From Bermanella sp. WJH001 (lineage in GTDB: Bacteria; Pseudomonadota; Gammaproteobacteria; Pseudomonadales; Oceanobacteraceae): a DNA stretch of 64,000 nucleotides. The position numbers and the translations under genes were made by a program. Under the pieces are notes generated by a model. The model was not told where the DNA came from. It was given only the letters and a program-made list of their open reading frames with translations, and made no database searches. Of the stretch, positions 53,913 through 61,055 are shown in pieces. The first letter of the stretch is position 1. Every line of letters starts with the position of its first letter. The stretch covers positions 1 to 64,000 of the forward strand of contig NZ_JASJOO010000004.1 of NCBI RefSeq assembly GCF_030070105.1. Reading direction: 5' to 3'.

Positions 53913-54470
53913 TTAATTCAAATCAGGCTCAATAAATAAAGTGCTCTGTGCCACTTGCTCGGCACACAACTCTCCGGCGATTAGTTTAATGATAGCAAAA
54001 GATAATTCCGCCGCTGTGGCAGGACCTTGACTGGTAAGAATGTGACGATCCTGAACGACCTTATCCGCTAAATAATGGGGCAATTCATTCATAAACTCAG
54101 GATAACAAGTGGCGTGATAGCCATTTAATAACTGCCACTTTTGTAAGACTAATGCTGGCGAAGCACAAATAGCGGCAATTAACTGCCGCCTTTCGTGGCG
54201 CATGACCAGCAGTTTTCGTGCAGTGTCATTTTGAGCAATATTATTAGCGCCCTTTACCCCACCGGGTAAGACCACTACATCAAACTCATCCGTTGAGGGT
54301 ATGTCGTCGATGAGGGCATCCGCTGTCAGCTGAAGGCCACGGGCGGCAGTGACCTGTAAATGATCGACACTGGCCAGTGTGACCTTGATGCCCGCTCGTA
54401 CCAATAAATTTGTAATGGTCACGGTTTCGATTTCTTCACTGCCTTGAGCAATAATAATCAATGCTTTCAT
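53913..54470 (-). CDS. DJ-1/PfpI family protein (YajL-like)
   Basis: 185 residues with the nucleophile elbow AAICASPALVL (reactive Cys), Glu in GSEEIETV, and VLPGGVKGANN. A family of protein/nucleotide deglycase and chaperone-like proteins against oxidative and carbonyl stress. Located 18 bases after the tatD-type gene on the same strand. Confidence 0.88.
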   Translation of the reverse strand: MKALIIIAQGSEEIETVTITNLLVRAGIKVTLASVDHLQVTAARGLQLTADALIDDIPSTDEFDVVVLPGGVKGANNIAQNDTARKLLVMRHERRQLIAAICASPALVLQKWQLLNGYHATCYPEFMNELPHYLADKVVQDRHILTSQGPATAAELSFAIIKLIAGELCAEQVAQSTLFIEPDLN

Positions 54471-54488
54471 AATGCCCTGCCGAGCGAG

Positions 54489-55253
54489 TTAAACATGTGA
54501 AAAAACACGATAAAAATTTTGCGTGCTAGTTTGGATTACCTGCTCAACGGTTTGATGCTTCAGGCGAGCAATGTGTTGTGCAATCAAAGGAATATTCAAG
54601 GGTGTATTCACTTGCCCTTGGGCAAACGACGGCGCCATATCTGGACTATCCGTTTCTAATGTATAGGCGTCATCGGGTAGCTGCGCCACCATTTTGTGCA
54701 TCGCCTTAGCTCGATCATAGGTCAACGCACCACCTAACCCCAAAACAAAACCCAAATCTATGTAGCGTTTAGCTTGCTGCAGACTGCCCGAAAACCCGTG
54801 AATAAACCCTCCACCGGTAAAAGCGGCATGTTTTACCTTGCTGGCTAATTGGTCGTGTGCTTTTCGACAGTGAATCACTAGGGGTAATCTATGTTGTTTC
54901 GCAAGCTCCAGTTGCTGATCAAACAAGTGGATTTGTTGCTTAAAAGAGCTTTCAGGCAACATAAAATCTAAACCAAACTCCCCTAATGCATCCGGTTTGT
55001 AGTCAATTAGGGCTTGATTCAAAACATCCAAATGGCTCATCTGGTGTTCTGCTATAAAATACGGGTGCAACCCCAATGCAAACTTAACTAAATTAGGATA
55101 AGCATGTTTAAGTGCCACAACTCGCTGAAAATGCTCAACCTGAGTCGCTGGAATCAAAACCGCTTCACACTGATTATCAATTAAGCATTGAAACAACGAT
55201 GCTTGATCAAAGTCCGGAAAATCCAAGTGACAATGACTGTCAATCCAAGCCAT
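54489..55253 (-). CDS. TatD-family metal-dependent hydrolase (YjjV-like)
   Basis: 254 residues of TIM-barrel amidohydrolase: metal ligands in DSHCHLDF, LGEFGLDF (Glu), VIHCRKAHD (His), GFIHGFSG (His) and LETDSPDM (Asp). TatD enzymes act as 3'-5' DNases; YjjV-type function is less certain. Directly upstream of the DJ-1 gene in the same operon. Confidence 0.9.
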   Translation of the reverse strand: MAWIDSHCHLDFPDFDQASLFQCLIDNQCEAVLIPATQVEHFQRVVALKHAYPNLVKFALGLHPYFIAEHQMSHLDVLNQALIDYKPDALGEFGLDFMLPESSFKQQIHLFDQQLELAKQHRLPLVIHCRKAHDQLASKVKHAAFTGGGFIHGFSGSLQQAKRYIDLGFVLGLGGALTYDRAKAMHKMVAQLPDDAYTLETDSPDMAPSFAQGQVNTPLNIPLIAQHIARLKHQTVEQVIQTSTQNFYRVFSHV

Positions 55254-55520
55254 ATTTTTTATGTAGCCTCATCAACCAAAATATCTGCAGGTGCGTATAT
55301 AAAGTAACATACTTGAAGTTTAACCCTTTGGAACTATGTTCTATACATGGACCAAGTAAAAAAGCTAAAGTTAGCTTTAGGATTGGTCGATAGTATTAAT
55401 AGCATATTCAACATCCTGAAAAGGATATTGTTATTGATATTGAGGGATTAGGCAGGGTTCTTGCTTCATTTAACTGAAGTCAATAATTAGCCGATCCTAG
55501 GGCGCCCGAGGAGGTAAGCC

Positions 55521-55895
55521 ATGGATATCAGCAAACAAGAATTACGTGATCAAATCATTCATCCCACGCTTGAGTATCTGGGTAAAGCAGGTACCGCAGT
55601 TGAAAACTTATTGGTGGCCATTGTCACTCAAAAGCAACTGACCCATGATTCCAAACACTATAACCACAAAGGACTGGGTCCTTATGGAATTGATACATCA
55701 ACCCATCAAATTGTTTGGGACAAATATTTGGCATTCCACCCTGATCTTGCCAGTCGAATCCGAGGTCTCGCCTCGCAAAGAGCGTTCTTAGAAGACCCGC
55801 ACAGTGAGCTGGCAACAAATCTATGTTATGCCACCGCGATTGCTTGGGTGCTTTATATTTTACACCCACAAGAACTTGCCCACTGCGTTGCTTAA
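55521..55895 (+). CDS. Conserved-looking small protein of unknown function
   Basis: 124 residues, preceded by a strong GAGGAGG ribosome site. No signal peptide. The segment GPYGIDTSTHQIVWDKYLAFHPDLASRIRGLASQ resembles the G-x-Y-Q-I-x-x-x-T-H-x-x-x-W-x-x-Y-L pattern of some phage-encoded lysozyme-like or virion proteins; ATAIAWVLYILHP follows. Isolated, between divergent tatD and trmN6. Function not assignable. Confidence 0.6.
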   Translation: MDISKQELRDQIIHPTLEYLGKAGTAVENLLVAIVTQKQLTHDSKHYNHKGLGPYGIDTSTHQIVWDKYLAFHPDLASRIRGLASQRAFLEDPHSELATNLCYATAIAWVLYILHPQELAHCVA

Positions 55896-56029
55896 ACAAA
55901 GCAAAATTGATTCGGTGCATCTACTTTATAGATCGCACTGAATCACCCTAACCCAGAGCAGATACTTAACAAACAATGCTTACCTTTTAGCCATCGACTA
56001 ATTATAATCGCCGTTTTTGCGAGAATATT

Positions 56030-56749
56030 TTGCCTAACCACTCAGGTTTTCAGTTTAAGCAATTTAGTGTTGCTCAAGATCAATGCGCAATGAAAGTCAG
56101 CTTAGATGCTTGTTTATTTGGAGCGGTATGTGATGTGGATGGAGCACAACGCATTCTCGATATCGGCACAGGTACAGGCCTTTTATCACTCATGGTTGCC
56201 CAACGCTGCAATGCTCATATTGATGCCGTAGAGTTAGACAATTGTGCAGCCAAGCAAGCACGTCAAAACGTGGGTTTAAGCCCCTTTAGTAGTCGCATTC
56301 ATATTCATCACAAAAGCATCCAGCAATTTACGGTGCAAAACAATCAAACAAAATATGACCGAATTATTTGTAACCCACCTTTTTTTAGCCAGCATTTAAT
56401 AAGCCAAAACACACAACGTAACTTAGCTCGGCATAATGACAGCTTAAGCTTCAAAGAACTGTGCCAAAGCATTAGTGTGTTAATGGATGAACAAGGGGAA
56501 GCTTGGCTATTATTGCCTCAGCATGAGCAAATTCACTTCCATGATCATGCCAATGACATTGGCCTGCATTTAACTCAACGTTTCAATATTTTCTCGCGTG
56601 AAAACAAACCCAGTAAATTGGGTATTTGGGTATACAAAAAACAGCATCAGGACATAACAGAAAAAAGCCTTACTATTTATCAGCCTAATAGCCAACAGTA
56701 CACACAAGAATTTTCGAACTTATTGGCTGACTATTATTTAAAACTGTGA
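56030..56749 (+). CDS. trmN6: tRNA1(Val) adenine-N6 methyltransferase
   Basis: 239 residues of YfiC/TrmN6 type. Motif I is DIGTGTGLLSLMVAQR, the acidic loop AVELDNCAAKQARQN, and motif IV NPPFF, specific to N6-adenine methylation. The start is TTG 56030 with GAGA upstream; F-QFKQFSVAQDQCAMKVSLDACLFG matches the family N-terminus. Modifies A37 of tRNA1Val. Confidence 0.9.
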   Translation: MPNHSGFQFKQFSVAQDQCAMKVSLDACLFGAVCDVDGAQRILDIGTGTGLLSLMVAQRCNAHIDAVELDNCAAKQARQNVGLSPFSSRIHIHHKSIQQFTVQNNQTKYDRIICNPPFFSQHLISQNTQRNLARHNDSLSFKELCQSISVLMDEQGEAWLLLPQHEQIHFHDHANDIGLHLTQRFNIFSRENKPSKLGIWVYKKQHQDITEKSLTIYQPNSQQYTQEFSNLLADYYLKL

Positions 56750-56785
56750 ACTGGTAGACTCGCAAGACACTTTTGAGGGCACGTT

Positions 56786-57574
56786 ATGCGCATTGTATTT
56801 AGTAGTCTTTTAATTTTATTATTATTCACAAGTTTTCTAATTGGCTTTTTTCTGCCGGTTTCTTATAAGGTAACGCTCAGCGATTCAAGCCACTACACAT
56901 TCAATGGAAAACTGCCTGATTTTTCCACTTACACAGATGTGAAACAAAAAAAAGAAGATTTTTTTGCTTTTTTACTGCCAAGAGTAAAACACGCTAACGA
57001 CAATATTTTGCGAGAACGTCGTCAAGTATTTGAGCTGCAATCAAGCCTGCCAAACTTAACGAGTAATGAGACAAAAGTTTTATTAAAACTCAAAGAAAAA
57101 TACGAAGTCGACCTGACAAACCATAACGACATTATTGATGAACTTATTATACGTGTTGATATTATCCCTGCTTCACTGGCACTGGCTCAAGCGGCTAACG
57201 AATCTGCCTGGGGAACATCGCGTTTTGCTGAAGAAGGTAATAACTTATTTGGGCAATGGTGTTATGTTGAAGGCTGCGGCATTATTCCTAACCAACGTAC
57301 AGACAGCAAACGCCATGAAGTGGCAAAATTTGATAGCATTCTAGATTCTATCGAAAGCTACATGCGCAATTTAAATTCACAATATTCCTATAAAAAGTTA
57401 CGTACCTTGCGTGCACAAGCACGTGCTGATGAAGACATCATTACCGGGCTAAACCTAGCGAATGGGCTTTGGAGTTACAGCATTCGAAGAGAAGCGTACG
57501 TTGACGAAATTCAACTCATGATTAAACAAAATGAATTGCATCAATATAATCGTGACACCACAACGCTTCGCTAA
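56786..57574 (+). CDS. Bax-like glucosaminidase-domain protein
   Basis: 262 residues with an N-terminal transmembrane signal anchor (residues about 5-26), so periplasm-facing. A coiled region is followed by a glucosaminidase domain: PASLALAQAANESAWGTSRFAEEGNNLFGQWC (catalytic Glu in NESAWG) and SYMRNLNSQYSY. Related to E. coli Bax, a putative peptidoglycan glucosaminidase. Its end overlaps the convergent rlmF stop by 4 bases. Confidence 0.88.
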   Translation: MRIVFSSLLILLLFTSFLIGFFLPVSYKVTLSDSSHYTFNGKLPDFSTYTDVKQKKEDFFAFLLPRVKHANDNILRERRQVFELQSSLPNLTSNETKVLLKLKEKYEVDLTNHNDIIDELIIRVDIIPASLALAQAANESAWGTSRFAEEGNNLFGQWCYVEGCGIIPNQRTDSKRHEVAKFDSILDSIESYMRNLNSQYSYKKLRTLRAQARADEDIITGLNLANGLWSYSIRREAYVDEIQLMIKQNELHQYNRDTTTLR

Positions 57575-58491
57575 TCTTGAATAAAATGCCAGGCAATAAA
57601 TCGACTGACTTTATTGCCTTGAGCCATTTCTATCACATCAAACTTAGCCGATGCTTTTTTCAAAAGCTGAATAATGGGTGCTAATGTTTCTTTTTTAGAT
57701 ACTAAACAAGTAAAACAGCCTACCTGCTTAGAAAACAATTTTGATTCTCTGATCATATTTTTAATGAAGCGTTTTTCACCACCTTCACACCATAACTCAT
57801 TACTCTGGCCAGCAAAGTTTAAGCTTTCATCTTGAGATACCGCTTTCACATTTGAAGCTCGCTTTTGTTTATTGCGACTCAAGTTTTTATTTTTGCGCAC
57901 ACTGCCTTTAAGTGCTGCTTGTTCGGACTCATGAAAAGGCGGATTACAGATTGTTACATCGAAATAATCTTCTTTTTGAATTATGCCTTTAAAAATATGT
58001 TCATTTGAATGCTGTTTTCTTAAAGAAATAGCCATATCTAATGAAGCATTTTTATTAATGTTTTCTTGAGCACTGATTAATGCCCCGTCATCAATATCAC
58101 TGGCAATGACATTCCAACCAAAAGCACGACTTGCAAGCAGTGGATAAATGACATTTGCACCGGTACCAATATCCAAAGCAGTTACTGTTTTAGGCGTTTT
58201 TTTGTTAACTGAAAAGTAATGATGCTGAACAAGGTAATCTTGTAAGTGGTGTAAATAATCCACTCTTCCAGGAATTGGCGGACATAAATATCCATCCGGT
58301 ATATCCCAATCAAGTAAACCATACTCAAGTTTTAATAATGCTTTATTGAGTAATTTAACCGCATTGTTATCGGAAAAATTAATGGTTAAACGATCATACT
58401 TATTATGAATTAAATAAGGAGCTAGCTCAGGCAATGCCTGAGCTAGGGCTTGCATATCATAACCATTGTTATGGGGGTTATTTGAATGCAT
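57571..58491 (-). CDS. rlmF: 23S rRNA adenine(1618)-N6 methyltransferase
   Basis: About 306 residues of YbiN/RlmF type. [16 protein letters not shown] at the N-terminus matches the family; SAM motif DIGTGANVIYPLL and catalytic NPPFHESE are present, plus a basic insert (KNKNLSRNKQKR) for rRNA binding. ATG 58491 overlaps the msrA stop by one base (TAATG). The upstream extension to 58527 is not family-like. Confidence 0.92.
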   Translation of the reverse strand: MHSNNPHNNGYDMQALAQALPELAPYLIHNKYDRLTINFSDNNAVKLLNKALLKLEYGLLDWDIPDGYLCPPIPGRVDYLHHLQDYLVQHHYFSVNKKTPKTVTALDIGTGANVIYPLLASRAFGWNVIASDIDDGALISAQENINKNASLDMAISLRKQHSNEHIFKGIIQKEDYFDVTICNPPFHESEQAALKGSVRKNKNLSRNKQKRASNVKAVSQDESLNFAGQSNELWCEGGEKRFIKNMIRESKLFSKQVGCFTCLVSKKETLAPIIQLLKKASAKFDVIEMAQGNKVSRFIAWHFIQD

Positions 58492-59111
58492 TAAATGAAC
58501 GAAACTCCAGTACCGCCAAGCCCACAATAACCATTAGGATTTTTGTGCAAGTATTGTTGATGTTCATCTTCAGCAAAATAAAACTCACGGGCCTTACTGA
58601 TCTCAGTCGTAATGGCAGGAAAACCCGCTTTTTCCAAATTAGTTTGGTACATTTTTTTACTTTTTTCAGCAAACATTTTTTGCATATCGTCTTCCCAAAA
58701 TATAGCCGAGCGATATTGCGTACCTTTATCGTTCCCTTGTGCCATACCTTGAGTAGGATCATGACTTAACCAAAAGGCTTCAAGTAACGTCCAGTAATCG
58801 GTCATTTCTTGGTTAAATACCACCATCACGGTTTCAGTATGACCAGTATACCCAGAGCATACTTCTTGATAGGTTGGGTTTTTAGTAAAGCCACCCATGT
58901 AGCCAACCGCGGTGCAATAAACACCCGGTAACTGCCAGAATAAACGTTCAGCTCCCCAAAAACAGCCAACCGCAAAAAATGCTTTTTTAGCATGATTTGG
59001 CCAAGGGCCTTCTAAACTGCGACCATTTACCGCATGTTTATTTAAGATTGGCATTTTTTCGCTGCGACCAGGTAACGCCTGATCTTTTGTAATCATGTTT
59101 TGCATACCCAT
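58491..59111 (-). CDS. msrA: Peptide methionine sulfoxide reductase A
   Basis: About 206 residues. Catalytic GCFWGAE with the reactive Cys, the conserved [12 protein letters not shown] and the C-terminal Cys in [10 protein letters not shown]. Reduces methionine-S-sulfoxide in proteins. ATG 59111 is chosen because AGGTGA is at the right distance. It follows recD by 12 bases. Confidence 0.94.
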   Translation of the reverse strand: MGMQNMITKDQALPGRSEKMPILNKHAVNGRSLEGPWPNHAKKAFFAVGCFWGAERLFWQLPGVYCTAVGYMGGFTKNPTYQEVCSGYTGHTETVMVVFNQEMTDYWTLLEAFWLSHDPTQGMAQGNDKGTQYRSAIFWEDDMQKMFAEKSKKMYQTNLEKAGFPAITTEISKAREFYFAEDEHQQYLHKNPNGYCGLGGTGVSFI

Positions 59112-59123
59112 GAATATCACCTA

Positions 59124-61055
59124 TTAAAATAATGAAAACTGTGAATCATCTTCTGGTAACGGCTTATCAGCGTTGACCTTTGGGTTCGATTCTATTTGCC
59201 ATAACCGCTCTCGCAAGCCACTGGCTCGCTGAACTTTACGCTTCAACGCTTGTTGAATAACCCCACTCTTACCTATACAGGTTAGCTGTTTTTTAGCACG
59301 AGTGATGCCGGTATAAATCAACTCTTTTGTCAGCACCTGTGTATTATGCTCAGGCAACACAACCGCACAATGTTCAAATTCTGAACCCTGACTTTTATGC
59401 ACTGTCATTGCAAAAACCGTTTCATGGGCAGGTAGTCGAGAAGGCTGCAGCCAACGAACTTGCTGATCTGTACCGATGAAAACCACTTTTGCTCTGACCT
59501 TACCGTCATCGCCTAATTGGGGCAGCACTAAGCCAATATCGCCATTATACAGATTTAACCCATAATCGTTCTGCATAATCATCACCGGCCGACCAAAATA
59601 CCAGGTCTGATTGGCTTCAATAATGCCCTTTCGCTTTAAGCGCGCCTCAATCACTTCATTTAAACCTGCAACACCTAAACGCCCTTCCCGTATAGCACAT
59701 AATATTTGAAAACGATTAAACTGCAGGTGCACCTCACGGGCCTGCTCATCATTGAGCCCTTTATTTTGCGATAGCTTGTAAATAGTTTGAATGTATTCAC
59801 TGTAGTGATCAGACCCAGTTGTAATAAACTGCTGGAAGTTGTCTTCGGTTAACTCACTTAAATGAAGATCACTAAAGCCCTGCTGAACGACATTTTGCCA
59901 GCCATTAAAATCTCCGCTGTTAGCCGCAACCGATAAATGACCGATGCCGCTTTTAGCATCAAAACGATAGCTTTTACGTAAGTGACATATATGGTCTCTT
60001 AATGGTGAGCCAGTGGTTTCAATGTGTGCAGTGAGATCCATTTTGGTTAATGTACTTAATGTTTGTGCCATATTGGCTGAATAACCATGTTGTATTTCGC
60101 TATCACAAATATCGGCAAGCACACTGCCCGCTTCAACCGACGCCAGCTGGTCTTTATCGCCTAACAAAATCAGTTGCGCATGCTCTGGTAATGCATCTAA
60201 TAACTTGGCCATTAAGGGCAAGTCCACCATGGATGCCTCGTCCACAATTAAGACATCAACATGCAGTGGATTAAAGCCGTTATATTTGAATGCCCCTTTG
60301 CCATCTGATTTTAATAATCGATGCACGGTACTGGCTTGCTCTGGAATAAAATTTTTAAGTGAGTCATCCACTGCTAACGCTTGCTTAGCTGAACTGATGG
60401 ATTCAGTCAAACGCATGGCGGCCTTACCGGTTGGTGCCACTAATTTAATGATGGGGTGCGAATGTTGCTGGGTTTGATATAACTGAATCAACAACGCCAA
60501 TAAGCGAATAACGGTGGTGGTTTTGCCCGTACCAGGGCCGCCACTAATCACACAGAACCCTTGTGTCGCGGCCATACACGCAGCTAATGCTTGCCAGTTA
60601 ATGTCATTGCTATCAGGGTTTAACTCAAATAACTGCCTGATAAAATCTTGCTCAGTGGTTAAGTCCCAATTTTTTGGCTTGAGTTTTTGACGAATAGCCA
60701 GCTCTAGTTGCTTTTCGTATAACCAATATCGCTGTAAATATAAACGCTCGCCATCTAACACTAGCGGACACTGGGCATTTTCAACATATTGGTCTGAATC
60801 ACGAATCATCACCACATTACTGGCGGCCAACGCTTGTTTCATCCAGTGTAATTCACTTGCCGTTAAATATTCATGGGGCTGCGAAAAATCCAAACACACA
60901 TGACCACGACCAAGATGTGCACTTAAACTAAAACCAATAATTGCCAATGCACCATTGTCAGGTTCTAATTCTTGTAAAAACTGCGCAAATTGTTGATCTA
61001 ATAAACGAATATCATGATCTTCTAAACGAAGTAAATATTGTGACAAGGTAATCAT
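59124..61055 (-). CDS. recD: Exodeoxyribonuclease V alpha subunit
   Basis: 643 residues (E. coli RecD 608). Superfamily 1B helicase of RecBCD, moving 5' to 3'. Walker A GGPGTGKTTT near residue 171, DEASMVD (Walker B), LLGDKDQLASVEAG (motif III) and TVHKSQGSEF (motif V). An N-terminal domain for RecB contact is present. The ATG overlaps the recB stop by four bases (ATGA). Confidence 0.94.
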   Translation of the reverse strand: MITLSQYLLRLEDHDIRLLDQQFAQFLQELEPDNGALAIIGFSLSAHLGRGHVCLDFSQPHEYLTASELHWMKQALAASNVVMIRDSDQYVENAQCPLVLDGERLYLQRYWLYEKQLELAIRQKLKPKNWDLTTEQDFIRQLFELNPDSNDINWQALAACMAATQGFCVISGGPGTGKTTTVIRLLALLIQLYQTQQHSHPIIKLVAPTGKAAMRLTESISSAKQALAVDDSLKNFIPEQASTVHRLLKSDGKGAFKYNGFNPLHVDVLIVDEASMVDLPLMAKLLDALPEHAQLILLGDKDQLASVEAGSVLADICDSEIQHGYSANMAQTLSTLTKMDLTAHIETTGSPLRDHICHLRKSYRFDAKSGIGHLSVAANSGDFNGWQNVVQQGFSDLHLSELTEDNFQQFITTGSDHYSEYIQTIYKLSQNKGLNDEQAREVHLQFNRFQILCAIREGRLGVAGLNEVIEARLKRKGIIEANQTWYFGRPVMIMQNDYGLNLYNGDIGLVLPQLGDDGKVRAKVVFIGTDQQVRWLQPSRLPAHETVFAMTVHKSQGSEFEHCAVVLPEHNTQVLTKELIYTGITRAKKQLTCIGKSGVIQQALKRKVQRASGLRERLWQIESNPKVNADKPLPEDDSQFSLF

